The notes beneath the pieces are model-generated. The model was not told the origin of the DNA. It searched no databases and saw nothing but the letters and a program-made list of their open reading frames with translations. Shown in pieces: positions 25,501 to 40,500 of a stretch of 64,000 bases of DNA. How positions within the stretch are numbered: the first letter of the stretch is position 1; the number at the start of each line of letters is the position of its first letter. The translations under genes and the position numbers were made by a program. The DNA is from Pieris napi (taxonomy: Eukaryota > Arthropoda > Insecta > Lepidoptera > Pieridae), in assembly GCF_905475465.1 (NCBI RefSeq), contig NC_062249.1:9932501-9996500 (forward strand). The letters are read 5' to 3'.

Positions 25501-28500
25501 TATTCCCGCTAACCAGTTGTCCAACAGCCTCTTGGCTGAGGGAACGGTTAACGCCTGTCTCGCGGCTAACTCAACACTTTTGGAGCGCCACAACATTCCC
25601 CGATGCCACACGTCATGCAAGAAAGAGACGTCGAATGGGGGCAGCGGACGAGGGTATTCGCGAGAAAGGGACGACACCATTGATAGAAGGATGGATTCTT
25701 GGATGTCGTACGTCGGTGATGTTATCTGAAATAAATACAATTCAGTGCAATTGTTTATATTGAATTGTCAGAAGCTTCATCTATAGTATAGCGGAAAGAT
25801 TGGAGATGTTCGTAACGAATAAAAAAACTGCTTTACCGATTTCAAAAATTGTATTACCATAAGAATTCTACATGATCCCTGAGTAACGTAGGCTTTTGTT
25901 TGACAGGGTGCAAACGGGAAGGAGGCTCACCTGATGTTGTGATGCCAGCGGGCTCGCGAGTGTGTTGCCCGCCTTTTATGAATTATTTGTACCGTCGTTG
26001 CAATAAACGAATAAAATGATTAAAAACATTGAATGTATGTACGTTTAACGTTATATAAACTAAGGGTAAAATATTAACTATAGCTTTAAAATTTAACTTC
26101 ATAGACAAAATTACTGTAAAGAATATTTTGGTGACTCAGATGCAAACATATAAATACTGTTGTTTCTTAAGTACTTGTGTCTTGTACAATGTACTCCTAA
26201 AGCCGGGTCCAGACGAGTGTAACGTGTAATGTAATCCACCGTGTAATGTTACACGAATTCTACGTGTGGACGGCACTACGAGCATTACATGTAACGCTCG
26301 CGCGGCGCTCGGGGTTGATCCATCGGCTGTCGGTTTTTCGCGCGAACACAAAGACGCTCGCAGTGCTCGTTTGGACGGCGTTCGTGACGGTTGTGTCGTA
26401 TGTACGTTCATGATGTGGAGTGACGAACAATCACTTGAACTTATTAGTTTGTATCAGGAAAAAACTGTTATTTGGGATCTAAAAAACCCGCAATACTATA
26501 AAAAAAATCTGAAACACGATGCTTGGAGTGATATTGCTCATTCATTGGAAAGAGATGTAGAAGAATGCAAAAACAAAATGATTAGTTTGCTTGCTTCACA
26601 TCGAAGAGAAAAAGGTAGAGTAAAGAAGAGCCATAGTTCCGGAAAAGGTATGTTTTATTATAAATTTCTGTTGCTTTACATATTACACACTTTTATTTAT
26701 TAATTTAGTTTTTACTTAGGTATTATCACTTACTTTCTATTAGTACAATTATTACTTCTATTGTATACCCACTATATTACTATATTTTACTATGCATATA
26801 TGTACTATATTCTATTGTATTGTTTATTTACTGTAATTTATTTTACAGGTGGGGATGAAAGCCGCACCAGCTATCACGACCTTCCTATTCGGTATGTTCG
26901 TAGCAACTGAGTGGAAACAGCTTTTGAAATATTTTCGCGTTCACAATTCGCTTTGAGTTCGTGTGCCGTCCACACTGTTGATGCTAAATTACACGTAATC
27001 TTACATTACACGTTACACTCGTCTGGACCCGGCTTAAGACGTCTAGGTCTGTCTTTCGACTTTTACCCAGTACGACAGACGGCACTGACCGTGAGTAACG
27101 ATGAAATGATAAGAAGTAAGAACTAAGAGACGAGAGTAAGTGATTAGTGATAAAAGTTGGTGAAACATAAAGTATTATAAGCCCTACCGAAGTAGAGCGT
27201 CAAAAATTGAGTTAGACTCATTTGAGTGTCCCCCTCCACGGAAATCTTTAGTAAAAGGCGAAAGATTTATACGTTTTGAAGGGAAACCAGAGTAACGATA
27301 ATAAATTGTACCGAGATATTATACCACTCGATAGAGCTAAACGATAGCGCGTTTTAATAAACTTTTTAGCACCACAGCGCCATCTAGTGGTACCATTAAG
27401 AGTCTAATTTCTCATATTGATTATCTTTTAAGTGGCAGCTAGGTGAGGTACCGGGTTCGATTCCCGGTTCGAGGGCAAGTTTTAATTTAATTTAAATTTC
27501 TTCTCGGCCTTTGGGAGGGTTGTGCGGTACCGGGCGAGTGCCTTAACCGTACATGGGGGACATGGTCGAATTTCTAAGGCAAAAAGCACAAATTATAAAA
27601 ATCTTATACTTGACGCTGGCTTATGCACAAACCGTGCCAGAGCCATAAAAAAAAGTCGAATTGGTTCGGATATATTTCAGTGGCTATATTTATTTCCAAA
27701 TTTAAATAGTGTCCAGCTATACGTTAAAGCGATATTGATGAATTTTAGCATAATCTGAATACCAGTAAAGTATGAATATACTCGTGAACCAAGTGTCTAA
27801 TGCAGACAATCATTAAATCTAATTATAGAAGCTTAAATTTTTTTTTTCGAGCAGTGTTGGCCTATTGGCTTTGGTGAGGAACTCTCCCTGAGGTCGTAGG
27901 TTCGATCGAATGTGCATCAATAGACTGTTCGATATGCACATTTCACATATAACACTCGTTCATGTGAGGAAGAAAACATCGTGAGGAAAGCGGTAAGCTT
28001 TAGACCCGAAAAGTCGACGGCCTTTGTCACAGAAGGGTGATCACGTACTTGACTATTAAAAAAATTATCATGAAAGAGATATAGAAACCTGATAGGAGTC
28101 TATTATGCTAGGCCATTGATTTGATGTTACTGAACTTTTTGAAGTTATACTTCTTTTGGCGCGATGGAGAAAAATGATGAGTGAATTTTTACGATGCCCG
28201 TGCAAACCGACACCTAAATTCTACATCGTAAAGTTAGTTCTAGGTGGCATGAAAATCGATACTAACTATGTTCAAGTTGTATATTCTAGTATTTTTATAT
28301 TTAGAACACGTGTTTCGTAACAGTACAATTAAACGGTGTAAATAAATATTATTTTGGTGTTTTTATTAAATCAATTTCATATACGACGGTGATAGTATTT
28401 ACTTATAATTTATTATTTATTAGTATATCTATATATATTGAATATTAGTGATAAAACTGATTTGAGTGCATTTGTAGATTTGAGGTTAATTGTCGATATG

Positions 28501-31500
28501 TATAATTTATTTCCATACGCCAAAGAGGTATAACTTCCAACGCATGTACATAAGTACACACACTTTTTTTTTTTGCAAAAAAAAATATAATATCTATACA
28601 GAACTTCCTCGGAGTATTCATATATGTATTTACATATTCCAAGTCGAACAAAGGAAATAAGCTATATACAGTCAAACCTGGATAAGCGAGAGTTCAAGGG
28701 AGCACAATCTCATTCTCGCTTATGGAGGTTTCTCACTAACCCGAGTTTCTTACTAATGCAGGTACATGGGTAGCGTTTCTCTCTTATAGAGGTAAGGAGG
28801 AGCAAGTACGAATGTAGTAAATATGCAATATGATAAAATTATGTGCATAATATGTTGTGCACAAAATAGTTTAATTTATTTAGAATTTACACTTAAAAAA
28901 ACTGTCAATTTCGTTTGGGTTTCTGTTTTTGTATTTTGAATGTTTATCTCTAACTCATAAATTTTGTCGAATATTGCTTGATCAACAACCGCCGCGTTTT
29001 CAAAGTACTGATGGGGACCGTCTCCAACGCATTTAAAGTACATAATATAAATAAATGAAGCCCGACTGTCGCTTATAGAGGTAAAGATATATAGCAGTCT
29101 CACTTACGGAGGTCCATGAGGGAAAAACGACTCTCTCTTACAGAGGTTTCTGTTTCTCGCTAATAGAGGTTTTGGTAACTTAAAATGACGGGTCCCGGCT
29201 ATTACTCTCACTTATAGAGTTTTCTCACTAATCCAGTTCTAACTTACCCAGGTTTGACTGTATTTATAAAATATCGATTTTGTAGCAATTACCTGTTTCC
29301 TGACACAGTCGGTCATTCCCCTTAACACGCTATGGGGTGGCAGGTTACTTAAACCTAGGGGTTCCCGTCCTTCAATCAGGTATACTCCACTTCTGAATCC
29401 CCTGACTTCTCTTTCTATTAGTTTTCCCACGAAATATTCCACTCCAGTTAGAGAGGAGTTTGATTTAAATAACTCCGGCCACACCTCACCTAATAAAAGC
29501 AGTGTCAAAAGATAAATTGAATTTTTGAAGTAAATTTTTAAGAAAACGTCATGAAGAGAGAGTGAGAAGGGCACATTACCTTATAGAAATTATATTTTTA
29601 AAATAAAAATTTCGTAAAGAGAATTTATGAAATATTAGTATTTTATATTTTATGCAAAATCTCAAATGACTAATTGTAAATTAAAATTATGTGTTTTACT
29701 ACCGAAGAAATAAAGAAATAAAATTTATAATTTTTATTAATTTTCGACACTTAATATTTTAATGACAATTAAATTCCTAACATATCTTCCTTTTTCCCTC
29801 CCTCTTATATCGGAAATCGAAAGTTTTAAATTTGTATAAATATGAACAAGACTTAAAAATTAGTTTGCCAAAGAAGTTTTACTTCTGACATGTGTACTTT
29901 GTATGCAGGCACTTTTTTGTTGTATAATAATTAATTATTTACTTTACGTCTAAGTTACAATTTTTTTACGTAAGAATGACGTTGCGATAAACAATTAATA
30001 AATGATCCAATTAAAATTATTAAAAACATTGCATGTATGATGTAAGTACATATAAACTAAAGTTAAAAACTTAAAATATTAAAGTTTGTGATTATGATAT
30101 TTTCAATTTTGAGTATTTAAATTTTAAACTATAGATAATATCATATTAACTATAACATTTATTTTTTTGTAAAACGCAAGTCGTCACGATGCGGGGCGGG
30201 GACTGAATTACGCGTTTTGTTAATATTATTTTAGACTTTCCAGTACTTTACACCACATAATGGTACCTTTTAGGTATAAATAGTCGCAATACACATACAC
30301 TGTTTGTAGATTTGTTACAATATAAAAAATATATATATATTTATTATTTAGTAGCTCAGTGCTATAAAATAGGTAGAACACTTATTTCATAGCAATTACT
30401 CAAGATAATCATTAATAAACTCATTACTTACAAGGTATATAGTCAAGAACATCCTCGGGCCTGCGCATTGCATCTGCAGGGGTCTTGCAATACGACGGCG
30501 GCAGTTTGACTGTTCGTATGTAAATCTAGAAACAAAAAAAATAAATAATAGTTTAAAAAAACTAAAAAACACGCTTTTAAAGCACATCAAACTAAAAAGT
30601 GAAAAATAATTCCTAATTTAGGCTGAAAATGGTAATGAACAAAAAATCGATAGACGAAAAATATGGCACACAAACATTTCGTTTACCATTACCGTTCCGT
30701 AATTTACCAAAATTATTCAATCTTCCTATTTGAATTTATAAAAATCTACTTCATATGCAAAAAATATTATTTTTTTGCATATGAAGTAGATGGCCTAGTG
30801 GCTTCAGCGTGCGACTCTCATACCTGAGGTCGTAGGATCGATCCCCGGCTGTGCACCAATGGACTTTCTTTCTATGTGCGCATTTAACATTTGCTCGAAC
30901 GGTGAAGGAAAACATCGTGAGGAAACCGACATGTCTTAGAACCAAAAAGTCGACGGCGTGTGTCAGGCACTGGAGGCTGATCACCTACTTGCCTATTAGA
31001 TTTAAAAAATTATCATGAAACAGATTCAGAAATCTGAGGCCAAGACCTAAAAGAGGTTGTACCGCCTCAGATTTTTTTATTATTTTTTTAAGTTATTTGA
31101 AGTGTTTTTCTTTTTTAGCTTTGGGAATTGCCCTTAAATAAGATGTCCAATTATAGAGAAAAAACATATAAAAAGGGTTTGGTCAGATAAACAAAAAATC
31201 CTCCTGGCAAGTTAATTTTAAGATTTAGTTTATTTCATTTCAGTTATTTTATTGTTGTATATTTCTTGTTTTTGGTTTCTTTTATAAGTAGCCTGTACTT
31301 ATTTTGTTTTATTTTATTAACCCATAATAGTAGATTAAATGTAATCAAAACTTTACAGTCCTGCAAACTACATTGAATAGAAATATTTGTTACAAACGAA
31401 TTGTATTGCCAAATAGTATATATTAGACAATTCATGATACAAATATTGCATACAATTATCCCTTTGAGTTCTCTTAGTTTAGCAGTAACTGTCCGAATAA

Positions 31501-34500
31501 TTAAATGAAGAGCATAGAAATGCTAAAAAAAACAGCATGACGAGCATACGAACAGGCTTTCAGATTGACATTTTCAGCGTGAGATGATATACCCCTCCCT
31601 GTGATTAACAGTTGATATTAATTACGATATTTTCGATATTAGAAATTATTTATTATTAGAAATTGCTCGTAGAAGTAAAACCGCGCTTTTACATCTGGCA
31701 ACTTATTTTCGATACAAATTAAATATATAAAAACGGCCCTAGACTGTGCAACAATTACAAATCATATAAAAATGTATACCTTATTGCTATTAAAATAATT
31801 ATTATTTTAATTTATTATTGAAGTTACACTTCTTTAGGCGCGTTCTGAAAAATTGATGAGAATGAAATTTTACGATGCGCGCGCTACGTGACACAAAATT
31901 AACAGAATGAAGTTGCCCACGGAAGATGCTACGGCATTGGACATAATTTAAAAACAGCATTCGAATAATAATAGAATTTATGTTACACGTAATGTATGAG
32001 AATAATAATAAATATTTATTTATTTAATTTTTCGAATGTAAACTGAACTTTATTGACTATAATGACACCTTTTCCAGTCTTTGATTATTTAATTGTAATT
32101 AATTATTTGCATACAATCAAAAACTATATTTAATAGTGCCAAAGAAGTATAATAGACCAGTGCCGATAATTTTTGAAACCTAAAAAAATTACAGTAGGAT
32201 GAAACCCATTAGAAAAGCAGGGGAATATGATCAAAATGAAAGGAAAAATAAATTACGGTCGATCTGAGGTCGGGAAGGGAAGGGGGGGGGAGTTTTAAGG
32301 GTAAAAAACGGTTTATCTCGATTTCCGGCAAAACTAAAAGTCCTATCGAAGAAAGTTATATGGCAAAGTTGTAGGTAATAAAAAGATCTAAAACTATTGT
32401 ATTCACACATTTTTCACATAACCTCAAAATTTATGTGAAAAATTCAAAAAACCAAGTTTTTGGTTTTTAACTTTTATCTTGTACAAATTTTTTTTTTTTT
32501 TAACGAAATTTGGTGAAAACTTACCTTTCTATGTCCCAAATACGCTGTAATTTATTTGATTAAAAATATTTATTTGTTCACCTTATTTTGAATTAATATC
32601 GAAAAAACACCCTATTTTTCAATCGAAAATTCTGACGTCAAAATTTCAGTTTTTTTCAAAAAGTTGGTGTGCTTTCAGTTCGTTGAAATCTCTACTTTCC
32701 TATGGTAAAAAAATATTTATATATTACCATAGTAAATCTTCTCAGAAAACGCAAAAAATCGTATGCAGTAACGCCCAGACCCGTCATCCGCTTCCCTACT
32801 TCTCTATGAATCTTCTTTAAACTATAATCAGATCCCTATTTATTACTATTTTGACCTGAGTGACCTAAAAAAAAAATTTTGCCTTTAGATGGGCTAAAAT
32901 TTTCGTATTTCATAGAGAAGTAAGGAAGGGGATGACAGGTCTGGGCGTTACTGCATACGATTTTTTGCGTTTTCTGAGAAGATTTACTATGGTAATATAT
33001 AAATATTTTTTTACCATAGGAAAGTAGAGATTTCAACGAACTGAAAGCACACCAACTTTTTGAAAAAAGCTGAAATTTTGACGTCAGAATTTTCGATTGA
33101 AAATTAGGGTGTTTTTTCGATATTAATTCAAAATAAGGTGAACAAATAAATATTTTTAATCAAATAAATTACAGTGTCTTTGGGACATAGAAAGGTAAGT
33201 TTTCACCAAATTTCGTTAAAAAAAATATATTTTTGTTAAAGATAAAAATAAAAAACCAAAAACTTGGTTTTTTGAATTTTTCACATAAATTTTGAGGTTA
33301 TGTGAAAAATGTGTGAATACAAAAGTTTTAGATCTTTTTATTACCTCCAACTTTGCCATTTAACTTTCTTCGATAGGCCTTGTAGTTTTGCCGGAAATCG
33401 AGATAAACCATTTTTTACCCTTAAAACTCCCCCCCTACCCCTTCCCGACCTCAGATCGACCGTAATTTATTTTTCCTTTCATTTTGATCATATTCCCCTG
33501 CTTTTCTAATGGGTTTCATCCTACTGTAATTTTTTTCACTTTTTATTTATTTTAAAGGCTATCTGCACTGGTCTATAACTTCTTACGCGAGTACAAAAGT
33601 ACACGCACCCTTTTTTTATATTTGGAAAACAGGTTTAAGTAAAAATCTTACCTCAGGAATATCCTTCAATTTGAAATCTTCAATTTTATAGTTAGCAAGG
33701 GCATGACAAGCGGCTTCACATACGGGCGAAATGCCTTCAGCAAGATACACCCATAATCGCTTAGCAGCATCACTTACTAACTTATCGTACTCTGGCGTAG
33801 AAACACGTAAAGCGGGAATTTCGGCTAGAAGTTTGCACAGGCTGAAAATAATGAAGAATATAAATAAAACCTTTTTGTACAAATAAAAGCAAATTTGTAA
33901 CATTTAAACGGTGTTTAGAATAGAGCAATCGTAAAGGGGAAGTCTATCTTGTCAACTTGACAGAGCACTATAATAATGAAATGTTGCCAAATTATCGTCA
34001 TCTAATGCGCGAAGTTGGAATTTAAAATGTTCCGCTGTATTTTCACAACAATAACTTGAATAAGTTAATATTGTTTGTAACACAATAAATATTTATTTTA
34101 TTACCTAACTTAGGATTACAGGGGTCTAGAGAGAATTCTAAAAAAACCAAACAAACATTTCGGCTTAGATATAATTAGAAGAATTGTTGTGTGCTAAAAA
34201 AATTTTAGTGCAAATAAAAGATCATATAAACAAAGTGTCGAATTACACTTTAAAATATTTTAAATGTAATTCTAATTATACGTTCACTTCAATATTAAAA
34301 TGTATATAAAAATAACATATTTTGCCGTTATCGTGCTCATGAAGTACATGATTAATTGTAAAGCTAGATGGCGCCATGGTGCTATAAACGTTTATTAAAA
34401 CGCGCTATCGTTTAGCTCGATCAAGTGGTATAGTATCTCGGTACAATTTAGCAACTTTACTCTGGTTTCCCTTCAAAACGTATAAATCTTTCGCCTTTTA

Positions 34501-37500
34501 CTAAAGATTTCCGTGGAGGGGGACACTTAAATGAGTTTAACTCAATTTTTGACGCTCTACTTCGGTAGGGCTTATAAAATATAAACTAGGGATGTGATAT
34601 TCTTGATTCTGCTTAAAAAATCGATTTTTCCTAATTTTAGAATTAATTTCATAATAAACAGTAAACACCCTAAATATTTTATTTTTCATGTTTTTTTTAA
34701 TTAAAAATACATAAGAAATTATAAACACAAATTAACGTTTAAGAATAATCAAAATCGAAATTAACTTAATCTCGTTTTGATAGAATTTAGGTGAAATTTG
34801 ATAAATGCTGAGTGTATGCCTTTTCAGTAGCACATTGCAGTATTATTGTTGTCTTTTTAATTGTATGTAGTCTTGTGCTGCTGAATAAATTTATTTCACT
34901 TTTAAATTATAGTGTTCCATTCAAACTTGAGTTTTTGTAAAATTAACTGGTTTTATCCTCTTTTCGATGTTTTACAAAAAAACATCAATGCATCGAGAGA
35001 GTATATCAATACATCTTCAAAGAATCGGATTCAATGTATCGCATTGTAAACATCGTTGTATATCGAATATCCCTAAGTTCGAGGTCCGGGTTATAAAAGA
35101 CCAGACATAATGTCGGGAGGTGGCAGATAAAAAATCGATTATGATTGATTTTCAATTATAAAAACAATCGATTATTTTAAATATAAAAATCGCGTAAAAA
35201 AATCGAAATCGAGCGAAAAGATTTTAATCGATTTTTTTAATAATCGATTATTTTTTCATATCCCTATTATAAACAATAAACATATGATTTGTGAAATAAA
35301 TTAAAATTCTCTATACTCTATAGATAGAAGCAACGGAGATTGAAGATTCTATCACACTTTGCCATATCGTTGTTAATAAAATTTAATCATTTTGAAGTCT
35401 TAAAATTATTGTGTTCGCCAGTAGTTTATAAATATAGTAATATGTTTTGTTATCTGAAGGCACGTCATTAATTTCCTATTTATAAATTACTCCGTTTCGG
35501 CGAAAAACTATTTATAGCCAATTTCTTCTTTAATAGCAGTCACAATTAATAGGCAAGGCATAAAACCCGGAGACATTAGACTCAATTTCTGACTAAACAA
35601 TCAACTACTTCCATACCTAACTTGAACAGCAGGTCTCGTGTCCCTCCCAAGTCTGGGCTCCAGAGCGCGCCAAGTACCAGGTGGTGCCACGGCCGCACCT
35701 CGCCATAGCGCTGCAAGTGCTGCTAACGCGAGCGACGTTGCCACACCGCCCGACTTATCCGTACAGCGGTTGAGAAGGGATGATATCACTGAGACCAGCT
35801 CAAGCCCGTGTGATGATGCGCTATGCGACGAATAAATAGGTTATCCACCCTCAGTAGAATAATAATAAGCCTTTAGTTATCCACATCTTATTTAATACCT
35901 ACTCTAAGGCCATGTTCAGATGGCAAAATATTTACTAAGCATCGTGGTATTTACATACCGTTTGCGGGTACAATGAGCGCGCGTTAACGAACGTCTGCGA
36001 GCGTTGACGCGGCGCTCAAAGAAAAAGTCTCTAGACGCAGGCGAACGCGCGCTTAGATAGGTATGTCGTTCGTTGACTGTTCCGTTGAGCGCGCGCTTCA
36101 ATGCACACTTATTAACGTCAAAAAAAATATATGAAATGCTTCAATTTTACAATAAACTCTCCGCCACTGTTTTTAATTGCCATGTTTTTTGTTTTACACA
36201 ACGTTTGTAAGGAGCTACAACCATTACACCATGTTCCACATGAAAACTTATGTAATAAATAATAATAAAAAATAATAATAAAATAAATTAAAAACAAAGA
36301 TTTGTCCTCTATCAGCTGGAGGCTTGGTGAAATAGGAGCACGCACTTTTATTCTCGTGAGAACAACACGCAAATATAATTAATGATTTCTTTTAATAAAC
36401 GAATATTTTGTACCTATATGTAGTTCTTATTACTACTACAATTGACGACTCATTGGTCTAGTGGTTAGTACCCCTGACTGCGAATCCATGGGTCCCGGGT
36501 TCGATCCCCGGCTGAGGCGAACATCGATGTGATGAGCATTTGGTGTTGTTCTTAGGTCTTGGGTGTTTAAATATGTATTTATATGTTTATCTATCTATAA
36601 TATGTATGTATATCCGTTGCCTAGTACCCATAACACAAGCTTCACCAGCTTAGCATGGGACTAGGTCAATTGGTGTGAATTGTCTTTAAAAAAAAAAAAA
36701 AAAAATTACTTAACTTAACTACAATTCAATACATACCGCGCCTCACAAATCCGTTTAACAGCAAGTGCTTTGGCGAGGTCAATTTCCCATTTGAGGTCGT
36801 CTGGTTTCATTGCGGTATCAACTAATAACTCTTGAAGATATGGAAAACATCTAACCTGTAATTGTTAAAATTCATTAAGAACACCAAGGCTAATTAATTA
36901 ACGCACGTGAAACTTTCCGTATTGGGTTCGATTCTCTATGAAACAAATATTTATGCATAGAAGGTTGCCTATATATATATGATACTAGCGGAACCGAAAG
37001 ACGTCATGTTCTTAATACAAAAATTTCAAACTTAAAAAAATCATCTAATTGTAAATGTACCATTCTCGAACCCACTTACACACAAAACATTTCATCAAAA
37101 TCGGTCCAGCCGTTTAGGAGTTTGATTACAAGCACAAAACGTAAGCTGTAAAGATATGCTTCATGTTTCGATCTCTTTCCCCGAGTTTAATTCCGGAAAA
37201 CAAAACATTCTCTGGGGTAGCATAGCAAAATGTTCCATGCAATAATAATAGGCTAATTAAAATCACATTAAGGAGAAACGAAGTTTGCGGGGGGTATAGG
37301 TATGTTATCTAAAGCTGGCGGCTTCAACACATTAACACTTTGTGCTTGTGTAGTGTCTGTGAATAAGCGCGAGACGTGATGTCAAACTGAAATACAATCA
37401 CAAATACATCATGAAAAGACTGTCCGTCTCTCTCGCGCTCGGTCAAGCTTATGAGTATTAAAGAGACAGTTATTATTTTTCTTTTGCTACTGTTTATATT

Positions 37501-40500
37501 GATCTTTACTGTTTGATATTATTATTATTTTATACATGTTGATCTTTTTTCAAACAATACCAGGGCAATCTCGTGAAATGGTGCACAATGTTTTTAATTA
37601 TTTTAAACATCTTAATAAAAATGTTATATTTAATTTGACATCAGATGCGACTGGGATTTCTAAGAGAAGTATTGAAAGAATAGTTAGTGAAGTAAAAGTG
37701 AAGTGTGTTGAGCTAGATGGAGCTTATGTCGAAAAATGAAAAATTACTTACACAAACTACTCTTATACGTTCTTGGTCGGGCTTAGAACTTTTGGATCCA
37801 CCCTCGTATGCACATAATATTTATATGTATTTGACACATTTTTATTTATTTACAACCCAACCTTTATTTAACCCAACCTTACTAAAACCAGAGTAGACTA
37901 AAATATATAGTTTGGCAAAAAAGTCATTTTTAAACATACTGTATAGTGAAATTGCATTTGTGTGAGTACTGTGAACGCGCGCCAGCTTTCGATAAACGAC
38001 CTTATAGCATTGATATACAAAAAACCCAAGATGCACAGTCTCATATAAAAGTAACGCTCGAAAGTGTCCCGAAACACTATTTCTGTCCATAACAGTATAT
38101 GTTACAAGCATATATTATTGCAAAATCAACCTTACGCGAATTGCTTAAAGTTGTTATTACAACGCAGTGTATACGTACTTAAAGCAATAAAATTTTACGA
38201 CCGACCGTGGTCGGTAGGACAAGGTATTGAGTGGAGTCGAACATGACTTTTTTATTTACAACTATTTAACATAATTTTAAATTTATTCCACTTTTCGGGT
38301 GCTTTACAGCGTGAGTGGTCACGGTGACTGAAGACAAAAGGTGTTGGATGTTAAATAGTTGTAAATTTATAATAATACATAACTTTAATCCGGTTAAAAA
38401 GTTTTTTCTTTAAATTAAAAAAAAATATTAAATTGGCTACCTCCTGACCCACACTTTATATAGCGTAAATATATTTGTCAAAAACTACACACAAAAAAGT
38501 TCAAGAGTACATAAATTTATTTATAAAAAATAACATCGACTCCACTTGTAGACGCGAGACTATTTGAAATGAGCGCACAATTTAGAATGTTGCGCTCATT
38601 TTTTGAGGACGTTTTTTTGACGTTGAGTGTGCATCTTGGGTTTTTTGTATATCAATGCCTTATAGCTAGTAAAATATATTTGAGTATTTAATTACCTGCG
38701 TTTCAGCTAGACTCGTATACAGCGCAATAAGCAGCGATGTAGGGACGCCTTTATTGGCCTTTAATTTATTTAATACCGCAACTAATGTTGGAACATTTTC
38801 CTGAAAAAAGGATTAATAAAAGTTTATGTCAAGAAAATCATTGATCTCATACACTATACTGGCTGGCTGATCTCGAGCTTAGTGCACAGACTCAAAAGGC
38901 TCCTTTTAGCCCACCCTTAACATTTAGAGGGATAAAAATATATATATATATAATCGGACAATCTTATATAAATAAAATATGTAAGATTGTCCGATTCCCA
39001 GACTTACTGATCATGCATAAAAAATTTCATAAGAATCGGTCGAGCCGTTTCGGAGGAGTATGGGAACGAACATTGTGACACGAGAATTTTGACAATTGTA
39101 ACAAAAAAAATTGTTTTTATTTTTTTATGATACAGCTTACAAAAATACATACAACCCTTAATTTTTATCTACCCTATACGATTAACCCCTATTTTTTATT
39201 TGTTAGTTAAGAATTTATAACTTGAACTCTGAGGTTTATATAGAGAAAAATCACAGAAAAACCTAAAAAGTTTTCATTCAGGAAAACCAAACAGTCTCTA
39301 GGGTAGCATAGCAAAATGTTTCATGTTGGTATGTACTAAAAAGGTAGGCTATGCATTAAGGAGAAACGAACTTCGCGGGGGCAGATAGTATATATATATA
39401 TATATTATAATAGAGTATAGACCTTACCTTCGTTGAAGCCATGATTGGCAATCCCTTCAAACAGGCCAACTTGACATTAGGCCGGTTATCACCCAATTTA
39501 TGAACCAAAACCGGCAAAATTGCCACCGATACCTCCTTCTTAATCCCCACTATTTGCACTATACACTGTATCACTTTCACCACTACATCCTCATCCAGAG
39601 TTTTATTTAAACACAATCCAACCAAAAACGGAAGTAGCTCCACTTTTAACTCATCATTAGTACTACACAACACATCAAACCACGATTTTAATTTGTCCGG
39701 ATTATCCAGACGTTCCCATGTTTCCAATAACTTGAAATATATTTGTAAATGCCGTTCTGTTTGGACTAAACTTTGGAATGTTTTGTTGGATTTTAAATTA
39801 GCTATGTATAGGAAATTGTCTGTTTTCTCCTGTTGTTGTATGTCTATGATTTTTGAGGCCGTGTTGAGCGCGTTAGTTGTCAGGTACGACGGTAGATGGA
39901 GCCACTGTAGGGAAAGGCCAACGAAAGAGTTAAGGCATACTGTTGAGTATTCGTATTTGCTTATTATGTTCAGACCTGGAAAATAAAAATATATACATTG
40001 TATAACGTTATACAGTCAATCGGTTATAACGACATCGAAGGGACTCATATTTAGTCGTCACAGCCGATGACGTTGTTATTAATATACTCATGTATAAAAT
40101 AAAACTACTTACATTTAATTTATTTCACATGAAAATTATAGTAAAAATACATATATTTATTATTTTTCTACATTAACAAAATCTGTTATTTTAGTTTGTT
40201 TGAAACACTTCTTTAGTACGTACGCACTTTCTAGTTCACACTGAATTTTAATTAACTTACACAATTAAATTTATTTTTAGGGTCATAAATATAACATTAA
40301 GTGATAGCTGTATGTGAATCCAACACTTACTTAGATATCAGTTCGACAGTAAATCTTTTTTCAAGTATCAAATACGTCTACGTAACGTACGTATACGTAA
40401 GTATGTCCAGAGATTTTACACCAGGAATGTATTTTCTAAAGTAAGATAAGATAAAAGACATACAATAACTTATAGACATAAAGAGTAGAACAAAACAATT

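Noticed and set aside
26266..26409. N-terminal extension of the MADF frame into the left inverted repeat
   Set aside because: This part is low-complexity TIR sequence (ITCNARAALGV...); the ATG at 26410 directly precedes the conserved MADF start.
27430..27480. Possible tRNA T-arm
   Set aside because: Only the 3' half is tRNA-like; no A-box or anticodon arm.
36449..36525. Possible functional tRNA gene
   Set aside because: Good A and B boxes, but followed by a SINE body and a poly(A) tail, and the acceptor stem does not pair convincingly.
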